Part shown: positions 26,391 to 34,819 of the stretch, one piece after another
How the letters are laid out: each line of letters begins with the position of its first letter
Numbering within the stretch: the stretch's first letter is position 1
The notes under the pieces: generated by a model
Seen by the model: the letters and a program-made list of their open reading frames with translations, nothing else
Database searches by the model: none
Told to the model about the DNA's origin: nothing
Translations under genes and position numbers: made by a program
Assembly: GCA_051061015.1 (NCBI GenBank)
Contig: JBPFEG010000050.1
Location: 13,176 to 77,175 of the forward strand
From: Methylomicrobium sp051061015
GTDB taxonomy: Bacteria > Pseudomonadota > Gammaproteobacteria > Methylococcales > Methylomonadaceae
Direction: 5' to 3'
DNA: 64,000 nt

Positions 26391-27847
26391 TGAAAACGCC
26401 GGTACTCTTGATCATTCTGTTCCTGTTGGTCGTATTGCCCTGGCTGGCGCTGGTGATTCTCGGCATCGTCTGGCTATGGCAGCAGCATTATCTACTCCAG
26501 GCGGCTCCCGTCCTGTTGTCGATCTACGGCATCGCCTGGCTTCTGAGCCGGAAATTGCGCCATGATGAACCGATGCCGCCGACACTGCCCAGTGTCGACC
26601 CGGACGACCGCTGGTCGCCGGCCGCGAAGGAAATCTGGGACAAGATCGATTCTTTGGCGAAAGACCTGAACCCGGCTGATTATCCTTTGACCGATACGAC
26701 TCGGCTTGTGGGATTGGCCAGACGGATCATCGCGGAAGTTGCGGCGCACTTTCGGCCCGAACTCGGGCGCGCCGAGCTCGATGTGCCGCTGCGTAATATT
26801 TTATATATCGTCGAGCAGGTCTGCCGGGATATGCGGGAGTTGCTGGATGAAAAGGTGCCGTTCAGCCATCTGATCACGATTCGCGAGGGTTTGCAGCTCT
26901 GGAAATGGCGGGAGAAGTTTCGGCAGGTCAATTTTCTGCGCCGTACGCTGGCGATGGCGGCCTCGCCCTTTACCGCGATCCCGACCGAATTGAGCCGTTT
27001 TTTCACCGGCAAGATTGCGAGTTATCCGAAAGGGATGCTGGAACGCTGGCTGCTGCAGACAGTCGCCAAAAAGATCGGCTATTACGCGATTGCGCTTTAC
27101 AGCGGCCATTTGATGCCGCCTTCGCTCGCGGCGCCTGGTCCGGAGCCGGAAGAAAACGCGTTACCCCAACGGCCGTTGCGGGTGTTGATCGCAGGCCAGA
27201 CCAATGCGGGCAAGTCCAGCCTGATCAACGCATTGCTCGGCGAGTTCAGAAGTACCGTAGATGTGCTGCCGGTCGCCGATGATCTGCGGATTTACAAACT
27301 CCAGCATCCTGACATGGACGAAGTACTGCTTTACGACAGCCCGGGCTATGGCGAGGATGACTTCTGGTTTCGAAAGAACGATCCGCAACTCGGCGTTTTC
27401 GATCTGGTGATCGTGGTCTGCTCGGCCGTGCAGGCCGGCCGCGAAGCCGATGGCCGATTTTTAGACAAGTTGCGCAACTGGTACGGTGCCCATCTCGAGC
27501 GGCGGATGCCGCCGGTGCTCGCGGTCGTCAGTCATATCGATCAATTACGGCCTTTCCGGGAATGGGAGCCGCCGTATGACATCGAAAATCCTCACAACGA
27601 CAAAGCGCAAAATATCCGCGAGGCTGTCGAAACGGTGGCCCAGTCCCTGCAATTGCCAATTGAGGATTGCCTGCCGGTCTGTCTGTCTGCCTCGGCGGAG
27701 ATTTACAACATTGAAGCGGTGTTGGCGAGCATGGTGAAGAAACTGCCTGAGAGTCTAAGGGCCCAATATCTGCGCACCTTATCCGAAGGCCAGCGTAAGG
27801 AAAAAATCATGCGGCTCCTGGGGCAATTAGGAATATGGCGAGGCTAG
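26390..27847 (+). CDS. Era/dynamin-like GTPase with N-terminal membrane segments
   Basis: A 485-residue protein. The first 55 residues contain two hydrophobic segments, so it is probably anchored in the inner membrane. A helical linker follows, then a TrmE/Era-like G domain: G1 GQTNAGKSSLINALL near residue 267, G3 DSPGYGEDDF near residue 315, and G4-like VVSHIDQ near residue 382. The ATG overlaps the stop of the preceding GTPase (TGATG), so the two are made together and may form a hetero-complex. No exact family name can be given. Confidence 0.75.
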   Translation: MKTPVLLIILFLLVVLPWLALVILGIVWLWQQHYLLQAAPVLLSIYGIAWLLSRKLRHDEPMPPTLPSVDPDDRWSPAAKEIWDKIDSLAKDLNPADYPLTDTTRLVGLARRIIAEVAAHFRPELGRAELDVPLRNILYIVEQVCRDMRELLDEKVPFSHLITIREGLQLWKWREKFRQVNFLRRTLAMAASPFTAIPTELSRFFTGKIASYPKGMLERWLLQTVAKKIGYYAIALYSGHLMPPSLAAPGPEPEENALPQRPLRVLIAGQTNAGKSSLINALLGEFRSTVDVLPVADDLRIYKLQHPDMDEVLLYDSPGYGEDDFWFRKNDPQLGVFDLVIVVCSAVQAGREADGRFLDKLRNWYGAHLERRMPPVLAVVSHIDQLRPFREWEPPYDIENPHNDKAQNIREAVETVAQSLQLPIEDCLPVCLSASAEIYNIEAVLASMVKKLPESLRAQYLRTLSEGQRKEKIMRLLGQLGIWRG

Positions 27848-27926
27848 GTGTGAGTCTATTTCAAATGAGGGCGATCATTGCCATGACACAATTATTTCAT
27901 CCTTCCCGTTCGCTTAGAACACTTTG

Positions 27927-28047
27927 CATCGTTCCCATGCGCTGCATGGGAACGCCGTTTGCACCGCTCCCGCGGTGCGTGACGCAGAGCGTCACTGGCT
28001 CCTTCCCATATTATGCCTTTCAGGGTATGCAGCGCATGGGAACGATG
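27927..28047. repeat. Composite REP element (BIME-like)
   Basis: Perfect 21-base inverted copies lie at 27927-27947 (CATCGTTCCCATGCGCTGCAT) and 28027-28047. The left copy also begins a hairpin, CGTTCCCATGC-GCT-GCATGGGAACG. Between them are further small hairpins, GCACCGC-TCCC-GCGGTGC and GTGACGC/GCGTCAC. The core CGTTCCCA..TGGGAACG matches the REP near the transposase remnant at 31886-31960. It fills the gap between the GTPase pair and the retropepsin-like gene. Confidence 0.8.
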
Positions 28048-28070
28048 TGTAACTAAAGGCGATTACTTCC

Positions 28071-28784
28071 ATGATGACTCGATCAATTTATTTTCACTCG
28101 ATTAGAAAACTCGCTTGCGTTTGCTGCCTGTTGATCGCGCTAGGCGCAAAAGCGCAGGAAGCCGATTATGGTGAGGATTTATACGGCCAGATCGAATCGC
28201 TGCAAAATCAGATGCAAATTCAGGTTGTCGGCCTGGATAATATCGGCGACGAACCGAAAGTACGCGCGCGTGGCAGTCTCGAGCAGCAGCTCGAAAAGGC
28301 GCTGTCATCCTACAATCACGTGATCACCCGTAATCCTAAAGGCAAGATCGAAAAAGTCGTGATCATCAATAAAAAGCAAAGAACCGATACCGATCGAATC
28401 GTGTTGCCGACCCGCTATGAAAGCGGACATTTTCTTGTCTCGCTATCCGTCTCGGGCAGCGGCGATTATTGGGAAACCGTCGAAATGATCGTCGATACCG
28501 GCGCGGACGTGATGGTACTGCCCCATTCGATGATCGCCAAGCTCGGGATAGAGGAGGGCGCGTTGACACCGCGGACCATGCAAACGGCAAACGGCAATGT
28601 CGACGCCAAGATCGGTAAATTGCACGGTGTCAGGATAGAAGGAGAAAACCTCGAAAACGTCGATGCGGCTTTCGTGGAGGATGAACTGCTTAACCATAAA
28701 AGCCTGTTGGGGATGAGCGCGTTGGGGCGCTATAAATTGGTGATCGATAACGAATCCCGCCTGGTGACGCTGATTAAAAAATAG
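28071..28784 (+). CDS. Exported retropepsin-like aspartic protease
   Basis: A 237-residue protein with a probable signal peptide (hydrophobic to about residue 29, ending GAKAQEAD). The C-terminal half is a single-lobe pepsin-like domain. The catalytic motif IVDTGADVMVLP is near residue 143, followed by a flap-like region and GMSALGRYKLVIDNESRLVTL near residue 210. Such clan AA single-domain proteases dimerise. The N-terminal half has a short coiled-coil-like helix (QIESLQNQMQIQ). It is upstream of two further peptidase-type genes. Confidence 0.82.
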   Translation: MMTRSIYFHSIRKLACVCCLLIALGAKAQEADYGEDLYGQIESLQNQMQIQVVGLDNIGDEPKVRARGSLEQQLEKALSSYNHVITRNPKGKIEKVVIINKKQRTDTDRIVLPTRYESGHFLVSLSVSGSGDYWETVEMIVDTGADVMVLPHSMIAKLGIEEGALTPRTMQTANGNVDAKIGKLHGVRIEGENLENVDAAFVEDELLNHKSLLGMSALGRYKLVIDNESRLVTLIKK

Positions 28785-28901
28785 CCGGGTGTATTTCCTG
28801 TAGAGAAACTGATCCTGCTTTGCCGATAGCCTTGATGAAGCCGGCTGCGGGTAGGAAGGCGGCATCGCAACGTGTTACGATAAAGGCTTCAAAACTGGAG
28901 A

Positions 28902-30002
28902 ATGACTGCAGGTTGTATGTCTTACCGTTTACCGTTTGTTCCGCTGAATACGGAGGTTTTTCTCGACGGCTATGCCGAGGCCCGGCAGCGCTGGCTGGCG
29001 CTGCTGTCTGAATTTCCGAACGCCGGCCATCGGGCTTTCCCGTGTTCAGGCACAGGCCCTGAAGGCGAGCCTTTGTTTACCGATAGCGTCTGGATCGGTC
29101 CGGAAAGGGCGGACAGGGTAATCGTGCTGCTCGGCGGCACGCACGGTATCGAAGGCTATGCAGGCAGCGCGATACAGATCGATCATTTGCAGATGCTGGC
29201 CGAAGGCCATATTGTGCTGCCGGCGCGCACTGCTTTATTGATCGTTCATGCGCTGACGCCGTGGGGCTACGCCTGGCGGCGGCGCAGCGATGCGGATGGA
29301 ATCGACCTGAACCGCAATTTCGTCGATTTTTCGGAACCGTTGCCCCCAAATGAGGGCTATACGGAACTGCGCGAGGCGCTGTTGCTGGATGATCCCGAAC
29401 AAAGACAGGCGCAGATGGCCAATTTCGAACGCCGATATGGCCGGATTGCGCTCGAAAAAGCCGTCAGCGCCGGCCAGTATCTCGATCCGAAAGGGCCTTT
29501 TTACGGCGGCAATAAGCCCAGCCACGGACGGCAAGTGATCGAACAACTGTTCGCAATCCATGCGCTCCCGCAGCGGGATCTGGCGGTGATCGATCTTCAT
29601 ACCGGACTCGGCGCGTACGGATACGGCGAGATCATCTGCGACCACGAACCCGGCAGCGCCGGCACGGCCGCGGCGGTGCGCCTGTACGGCGATTCGGTGA
29701 CGCTGCCTTTGCTGGGCACCTCCAGTTCGGTGCCGAAAACCGGCTTGCTCGATTATGCCTGGCACAGGATCATGAACGCGCACAGCTGCTACATTACGCT
29801 CGAGTTCGGCAGTTACAGTACCGACCGGCTGTTTGAAGTGCTGCTGCGCGATCACCGCTTATGGGCCGAACCGGCATCGATGGAACTGCGCAGACAGCAC
29901 AGTCTTGCGATGCTCCAGCATTTTTGCCCGAGCGACAGGGCGTGGCGGGAAATGGTGTTGTTCCGGGCCCGGCAAGTGATCGCGCAGGCGTTCGCAGGAT
30001 GA
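28902..30002 (+). CDS. DUF2817 / M14-like zinc carboxypeptidase family protein
   Basis: A protein of about 366 residues, related to the M14 metallocarboxypeptidase fold. GGTHGIEGYAGSAI near residue 76 gives the His-x-x-Glu zinc ligands. DGIDLNRNFVDF near residue 133 is the substrate-binding Asn-Arg motif, and DLHTGLGAYGYGE near residue 231 gives the third ligand. LEFGSYS may hold the catalytic Glu. An alternative ATG at 28917 would shorten it by five residues, and I cannot decide between them. It lies eight bases upstream of the GNAT-C39 gene. Confidence 0.8.
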   Translation: MTAGCMSYRLPFVPLNTEVFLDGYAEARQRWLALLSEFPNAGHRAFPCSGTGPEGEPLFTDSVWIGPERADRVIVLLGGTHGIEGYAGSAIQIDHLQMLAEGHIVLPARTALLIVHALTPWGYAWRRRSDADGIDLNRNFVDFSEPLPPNEGYTELREALLLDDPEQRQAQMANFERRYGRIALEKAVSAGQYLDPKGPFYGGNKPSHGRQVIEQLFAIHALPQRDLAVIDLHTGLGAYGYGEIICDHEPGSAGTAAAVRLYGDSVTLPLLGTSSSVPKTGLLDYAWHRIMNAHSCYITLEFGSYSTDRLFEVLLRDHRLWAEPASMELRRQHSLAMLQHFCPSDRAWREMVLFRARQVIAQAFAG

Positions 30003-30009
30003 CAAACGG

Positions 30010-31122
30010 ATGAATAACGAAGCGATCCTGATCCGTCCGGCCAGCATCGATGATCTCGACGGACTCGTCAAACTCGAAAACGACTCCTTCGAAACCGACC
30101 GCTTAAGCCGTCGCAGTTTCCGCCACTGGATCACGACCGAGCATCGAGCGCTGTTGGTCGCCGAAGTCGAACGCCGGGTCGCCGGTTATATCCTGATCAT
30201 CTACCATCCCGGCACCTGGCTGGCGCGGGTCTATTCGCTGGCGGTCGATCAGCGGCTCAGAGGAACCGGCATCGCGAAAATGCTGATGGCGGCCGGCGAG
30301 CAGGCCGCGCTCGACAGCGGCAGGCTGTATCTTCGGCTCGAAGTCAGCGTCGATAATACTCCGGCGATTCGGCTTTATGAAAGGCTGGGCTTCCAGAAAT
30401 TCGGCCTCTACCGGGATTATTACGAAGACCACAAGGATGCGCTCCGCTTCCAGAAAACGATCCGCCATTATCACGACGCCATTCAGCATAAGCCTGTGCC
30501 GTGGTTGAAACAAACGACGCCTTTTACCTGCGGTCCCGCTTCATTGATGATGGCGATGCACGGGCTGAATGATGCGTATGAGCCTTCGCGCGAGGAAGAA
30601 ATCAACCTGTGGCGCGAGGCGACGACGATCTTCATGACCTCCGGGCACGGCGGCTGCCATCCGCTCGGCCTGGCGCTGGCGGCAAAACGGCGCGGTTTCC
30701 GGATTGAGGTCTGGGTCAGCCAGAAGATCGATTCGCTGTTCATCGACGGGGTGCGCAGCGAAGAAAAAAAACAGGTCATCGAACTGGTCGACAATGTCTT
30801 CAAGCGCGATGCCGAAGTGCAGGACATTCCGGTGCACTATGCGAACGTAACGCAGAACGACTTAATCGCCGCCTTCAATTCAGGGGCGATTCCGGTGATC
30901 CTGATCAGCACTTACCAGCTTGACCGGAAAAAAGCGCCGCACTGGGTGGTGATGAGCGGTTATGACGAGACCTGTCTGTACATGCACGATCCCGACCCCG
31001 ATGAGGACCACCGGAGCGAACTGGATTGCCAGTTCGTGCCGATCGCGCGCGACGATTTCGACCGAATGTCCTGCTTCGGCAAAAACCGGCTGCGTACCGC
31101 GGTGATTCTCTGGCCGGAGTGA
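30010..31122 (+). CDS. GNAT acetyltransferase - C39-like peptidase fusion
   Basis: A 370-residue two-domain protein. Residues 5-155 are a GNAT domain with an acetyl-CoA loop (VDQRLRGTGIAKMLM near residue 79). From residue 160 on, a papain-fold C39-like peptidase has the catalytic Cys in TTPFTCGPASLMMAM and the His in APHWVVMSGYDE. Fusions of this kind are described near RimK-type ATP-grasp ligases and are thought to process peptide tags. No ligase is seen here, but a zinc carboxypeptidase gene is directly upstream. Both active sites look intact. Confidence 0.85.
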   Translation: MNNEAILIRPASIDDLDGLVKLENDSFETDRLSRRSFRHWITTEHRALLVAEVERRVAGYILIIYHPGTWLARVYSLAVDQRLRGTGIAKMLMAAGEQAALDSGRLYLRLEVSVDNTPAIRLYERLGFQKFGLYRDYYEDHKDALRFQKTIRHYHDAIQHKPVPWLKQTTPFTCGPASLMMAMHGLNDAYEPSREEEINLWREATTIFMTSGHGGCHPLGLALAAKRRGFRIEVWVSQKIDSLFIDGVRSEEKKQVIELVDNVFKRDAEVQDIPVHYANVTQNDLIAAFNSGAIPVILISTYQLDRKKAPHWVVMSGYDETCLYMHDPDPDEDHRSELDCQFVPIARDDFDRMSCFGKNRLRTAVILWPE

Positions 31123-31152
31123 AAGAAAACGCGACCTTATGGACAAAATGCA

Positions 31153-31878
31153 ATGAAAACGCTATTGATCACAGGCAGTACGTCGGCAATCGGTCTGGCC
31201 GTGTGCCAGGCGCTGGCCGAGCGCGGGGCGCATCTGGTTTTGCATTATCACGGGAACCGGCAAAAAGCCGACGCGCTGGCGGCCTGGCTGGACGCCAGAG
31301 GCTGCAATTACAGCTTCTATCAGACCGATTTGACCCGGCCCGAAAATGCCAAGGCCTTGATTGGTCATGCGCTGGAGCGCTTCGGCCGGCTCGACGGGCT
31401 GATCAATGTGGTCGGCCCCTATGTCTACAAAAACATTCTGGAAGTCACGCCCGAGGATTGGCTGACCGACATCGACCTGAACCTGAACTGCTGTTTTCAT
31501 ACCTGTCATTACGCGCTGGACGCGTTACGGGAAAGCCGGGGACAGATCGTCAATTTCGCGTTTTCCGGAGTCGAGAACATCAAGCCCTGGCCGATGTCGG
31601 TAGGCTACTCGGCCGCGAAAACCGGCGTTGCGGCATTGACCAAAAGCCTCGCGGCGGCGCTGGCACCGGATAAGGTGCGGGTCAATGCGATCTGTCCCGG
31701 CCTGACCGAAGATCAAGACATCGGCGCCGAGGAACGGCAGGCAATGGCTGCGCAGATCCCTTACGGCCGACCGGTAAGACCTGAGGAAATCGGCGAAACG
31801 GTCGCCTGGCTGTTTTACGACAGTCCCGAAATCATCACCGGCTCGCTGCTTTCGGTTTCGGGCGGCTGGGAATATTGA
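31153..31878 (+). CDS. Short-chain dehydrogenase/reductase
   Basis: A 241-residue classical SDR. The nucleotide-binding motif is TGSTSAIGLAVC near residue 7, with an Arg (GNRQK) after the second strand suggesting NADPH preference. The catalytic Tyr-Lys pair is in GYSAAKTGVAAL near residue 155, and the C-terminus SGSLLSVSGGWEY is typical of FabG/FolM-like members. The usual catalytic Ser position reads FSGVEN. The substrate is unknown. It begins 31 bases after the GNAT-C39 gene and may be co-transcribed. Confidence 0.85.
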   Translation: MKTLLITGSTSAIGLAVCQALAERGAHLVLHYHGNRQKADALAAWLDARGCNYSFYQTDLTRPENAKALIGHALERFGRLDGLINVVGPYVYKNILEVTPEDWLTDIDLNLNCCFHTCHYALDALRESRGQIVNFAFSGVENIKPWPMSVGYSAAKTGVAALTKSLAAALAPDKVRVNAICPGLTEDQDIGAEERQAMAAQIPYGRPVRPEEIGETVAWLFYDSPEIITGSLLSVSGGWEY

Positions 31879-31885
31879 CTGTCAT

Positions 31886-31960
31886 CTCGTTCCCACCCAT
31901 CACGTAGGAATGTAGATCAAAATCCAAGTCCCAATCTCGTTCCCACGCGCCGCGTGGGAA
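31886..31960. repeat. REP hairpins next to the transposase remnant
   Basis: A perfect hairpin, TTCCCACGCG-C-CGCGTGGGAA (31940-31960), is preceded by CTCG. A degraded second copy, CTCGTTCCCACCCATCACGTAGGAATG, begins at 31886. The core is the same as in the composite element at 27927-28047. The element lies at the 3' side of a REP-associated transposase remnant, the usual arrangement. Confidence 0.8.
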
Positions 31961-31995
31961 TGCCGGTCAAGACGCGCCAGCGTCGCGCTTCCCCC

Positions 31996-32361
31996 CTACC
32001 ATTCCCTATCGATCTTCAATACCCCGGTTTCGCCGGCGTAAATGCGGGCGCTGGAATTGCGCCAATGCACCGGATTGTCGACATAACCGCGTTTAACGGG
32101 ATTCTGGTGGATGTATTCGATTTTCTGCAGCATCATCGCATGGGTTTGTATTTGCTCGGGATGCGAACCTTCTTCCCAGACCTGATAGTCGCGGTCGTGT
32201 TTATGCGCCTTTTTATAAGAAGCCAACTGTTTCAGGATGCGCTCGGCCCTTTGTTCTTTCAGCACTTCGAGCAGGCGTTTTGCGGTCCATGATTTGAAAC
32301 TGCCGATTTCAGCCGGTAAGTCAGGCGATTGAGCGATCAGATGCAGGTGGTTTTCCAGCAT
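31996..32361 (-). pseudogene. REP-associated tyrosine transposase (RAYT), N-terminally truncated
   Basis: About 121 codons remain. The frame opens with MLENHLHLIAQS, which corresponds to the internal HUH motif of RAYTs (usually written PNHxHLL). It continues through FKSWTAKRLLEVL, the YQVWEEGSHPEQIQT segment and IEYIHQNPVKRGYV, which normally lie downstream in the family. The catalytic Tyr is plausibly in the IEYIHQNP helix region. The N-terminal 40 or so residues are missing and are replaced at 32363 by the dispersed repeat at 32363-32432, so the gene is probably inactive. Confidence 0.78.
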
Positions 32362-32362
32362 C

Positions 32363-32432
32363 GTAGGATGGGCAGAGGTACGAAGCCCATCGATCGCGAA
32401 CGATGCGCTTCACTTCGTTCAGCACATCCTAC
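32363..32432. repeat. GTAGGATG ... CATCCTAC repeat interrupting the RAYT gene
   Basis: A 70-base element with terminal inverted 8-mers GTAGGATG and CATCCTAC. It contains GAAGCCCATCGATCG and is related to 9592-9630. It abuts the truncated transposase at its HUH motif, as if inserted there. The rest of 32433-32658 is AT-rich and holds no gene I can support; it probably contains the promoter of the AbiGi-like gene. Confidence 0.65.
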
Positions 32433-32658
32433 GGCCCTATCGCAGCCCCTGCGGTGCGGCCTGTGGATGGCTGCTCAAGAGCGATAATTTGATATGTTAT
32501 AATTGCCATTAAGAATATGTGAGCTCTTAGATTATCTTAGATTATATTACTGTAGCATCGAGTGATTTGGCCGGAGGTAATCATTTCTTTCTCAATAGAA
32601 AGACATCGATTCTGTATAACAAATATTCAGAAACTATTTAAAATCTATAGTTCATACA

Positions 32659-33483
32659 ATGTCAGTCATTTCCGATAATCTCATACATTTTCTTGCACGC
32701 CAACATAAAGACTTTCCAAATAAACAGTTTGAAATCTTCAAACTTATTATTCAGGATGGTTTAAGGACTGGTCCTGTCTTTATAAAATATTCCGATGGTA
32801 ACAGCGTCCACAATCATATTATTTGTTTTACAGACATTCCTCTTCGCGATTGTAACCAACATACCTCGATTTATGGAAAGTTTGGTCTAGGTTTCAAAAA
32901 ATCTTACATTAAAAATGTAGGCGGAAACCCTGCGCGATATTTTGTTGACTATCTTCCTGGTCAGACCTTCACAGAATCCATGGTAGAGAGCCGGGGAAGC
33001 CTGTACTACAACTTATGTCTTCAGAATAAGTATATACTTCAACTTAATGAACTAATTAAAACAAATCCAAACTTTGAACTCTTTGACATTGAGGGCAACC
33101 GCATTTTCTCAACGGAGCAGATAAAGGAATTCGTCCAGTCTCTAATATTCAGTTTCTCATTTGACAAAGAGATGGGCGACCTTGGTCCTGCTCGTGACGA
33201 TACCAGAGAAATCGACCTCTTCTATAAAGAGCATGAATGGAGATTAGTACCGTCAAAACTCGCAGCCTTATCTGGGGCTGCAAAAATGTCGGCAGATGGC
33301 AGTTCCCTATCTTACTTGTTTAAAAGAGAGCACGTGAATATGGTCGTGGTACCTAATGAAGAACTTCGCATCTGTGTTCTTGACTACTTTCTCGAACTGA
33401 GAAATTCATCTGATGATAGGCTGAAACAATTCGGCATAGACATATTGCCTGTCATAACTTATGATGATTTGCATCGTTGGTAA
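32659..33483 (+). CDS. AbiGi-like (abortive-infection antitoxin family) protein
   Basis: A 274-residue protein in a distinctly AT-rich stretch. The central segment IICFTDIPLRDCNQHTSIYG followed by KFGLGFKKSYI (about residues 55-85) is the signature of AbiGi-type abortive infection proteins. A C-terminal HEWRLVPS stretch is also typical. AbiGi normally pairs with the toxin AbiGii, a nucleotidyltransferase, but only a 32-codon frame follows here. It may be a solitary antitoxin, a phage-defence remnant or part of a different system. The recognition is by motif memory, so function is inferred. Confidence 0.6.
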   Translation: MSVISDNLIHFLARQHKDFPNKQFEIFKLIIQDGLRTGPVFIKYSDGNSVHNHIICFTDIPLRDCNQHTSIYGKFGLGFKKSYIKNVGGNPARYFVDYLPGQTFTESMVESRGSLYYNLCLQNKYILQLNELIKTNPNFELFDIEGNRIFSTEQIKEFVQSLIFSFSFDKEMGDLGPARDDTREIDLFYKEHEWRLVPSKLAALSGAAKMSADGSSLSYLFKREHVNMVVVPNEELRICVLDYFLELRNSSDDRLKQFGIDILPVITYDDLHRW

Positions 33484-33486
33484 CTA

Positions 33487-33585
33487 ATGCATCATTTAGA
33501 TCGTCATTTTGTGTCAATCCTTGAATTAACTGATTTTCAAGTGGCTGATGAATTAAATGCGATTTTAAGAGAACAAGCACTGTAA
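33487..33585 (+). CDS. 32-residue ORF downstream of the AbiGi-like gene
   Basis: A small frame starting MHHLDRHFVSILELTDFQ and ending LREQAL, three bases after the AbiGi-like stop. It shares the AT-rich composition. It could be a remnant of a partner gene or random sequence; I recognise no family and see no strong ribosome binding site. Confidence 0.25.
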   Translation: MHHLDRHFVSILELTDFQVADELNAILREQAL

Positions 33586-33666
33586 ATAGCTGATCAATAA
33601 AAATTATATAAAAATATGGTTTAGCTTGTAATCAGCAAGTCGCCGAAACGGAAAAATAATGGGTAA

Positions 33667-34275
33667 TTAAATCGTCCGATCATGACGCAGCGGTTCGGGC
33701 GGAATCGACTTTTCCAACTGACGGCGAAACTCCTCCAGCTGCCGGAGCAACCCGTCGCTAAAGCCTTCCAGCTGCTTTTCAATCTCCGGGAGATGCTGTT
33801 GCAGGTCTCTGTTGATCGTCTCACCGATCCCTTGCAGGCTTTTGAAAATCTCTCCGAAAGGCAGATGGAGAAAGTTATTCATCGTTTGCAGGTATTCGAC
33901 TTTCCATTGATCGTCTTCTTCGACCAGCACGGTATCGAAAGCGATCTTCCTGTTATCGGGCTTTTTCAGCGTCAGGACGGTTGCGACCTTGGCGTTGTCC
34001 CCGTCGACCTTTGCGGCTCCTGTTCGCAGCGACGCCCGTTCCAGCTCGGGTTGCTTCGTGACCAGGTATTGAGAGACTTGGGTCGTGTAAGTTCTGGCGA
34101 TTTCGGGATCGCCTTGCGCCATCGCTTCCCAGAACGCCTGGGTTACTTTTTCCGGCGGCGGGCCGCTCTGGCAGCCGCTCAATATGAACAACAAGCCGAA
34201 CAAGCCGGCGACCCGAGCAAGATTTACCTTTCGGAAATATAGAAAAATCTGCGCTGATGTTTGAGCCTTAATCAT
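33667..34275 (-). CDS. Putative lipoprotein (DUF4878-like)
   Basis: A 202-residue protein with a lipoprotein signal: a hydrophobic stretch then the lipobox LSGC, with the lipidated Cys at residue 35. The following domain (VTQAFWEAMAQGDPEIARTY, then ...KKPDNRKIAFDTVLVEEDDQWKVEYLQT) resembles NTF2-like DUF4878 lipoproteins. The last 60 residues form a coiled-coil-like helix (INRDLQQHLPEIEKQLEGF). The function is unknown and the protein is probably at the cell envelope. Confidence 0.7.
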   Translation of the reverse strand: MIKAQTSAQIFLYFRKVNLARVAGLFGLLFILSGCQSGPPPEKVTQAFWEAMAQGDPEIARTYTTQVSQYLVTKQPELERASLRTGAAKVDGDNAKVATVLTLKKPDNRKIAFDTVLVEEDDQWKVEYLQTMNNFLHLPFGEIFKSLQGIGETINRDLQQHLPEIEKQLEGFSDGLLRQLEEFRRQLEKSIPPEPLRHDRTI

Positions 34276-34348
34276 CCGATACCTCCAATAAACCGCAGCA
34301 AAACAGGTTTAAGTAAATAGCTGAGGCGATTGAGGAATCGGCTTCAGG

Positions 34349-34819
34349 CTAATAGCGTACCTTGTCGCTTTTGTTCGCCCAGGCCGCAAACGGCCGGCGC
34401 GCATCCGGCAGGTCGATATGCAGCATCGCGATTCGGCGCTCGGCAGGCGGAATCGCCAGCTCGTCATAAATGAAACTGTCGTCAAACTCGGCGGCCGCTG
34501 CATCGTGCCGGTCGCAGGCGAAATAGACCTGTTGCAGCCGGGACCAGTAAATCGCGCCGAGGCACATCGGGCAGGGCTCGCAGCTGGTGTACAGGATGCA
34601 GTCGGTCAGCTGGAAGTCCTGCAATTTTTGGCAGGCTATCCTTATCGCCATGATTTCGGCATGTGCAGTCGGGTCGAGGTCGGTGGTGACCCGATTGCCG
34701 CTGCTCGCGATGATCTCGCCCTGCTTGACGATCACCGCGCCGTAGGGGCCGCCTTGTTCCGATTCGACATTCCGTACCGCAAGATCGATCGCCTGCTGTA
34801 AAAATTCTTGATGCGTCAT
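34349..34819 (-). CDS. Nucleoside/guanine deaminase-like protein
   Basis: A 156-residue cytidine-deaminase-fold protein of the GuaD/TadA-like group. The zinc motif is TAHAEIMAIRIAC near residue 52 and PCPMCLGAIYW near residue 82. The residues around DAAAAEFDDSFIYDEL in the C-terminal half are typical of guanine deaminases rather than of tRNA adenosine deaminases, and a separate tadA lies at 9.0 kb. The ATG overlaps the metA stop (ATGA), so it is translated with metA. Confidence 0.82.
   Translation of the reverse strand: MTHQEFLQQAIDLAVRNVESEQGGPYGAVIVKQGEIIASSGNRVTTDLDPTAHAEIMAIRIACQKLQDFQLTDCILYTSCEPCPMCLGAIYWSRLQQVYFACDRHDAAAAEFDDSFIYDELAIPPAERRIAMLHIDLPDARRPFAAWANKSDKVRY

Noticed and set aside
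27927..28047. A CRISPR array
   Set aside because: The repeats are inverted rather than direct, with no regularly sized unique spacers.
31886..32432. A complete insertion sequence
   Set aside because: Only a truncated RAYT and REP hairpins are present; no intact terminal repeats with target duplication were found.
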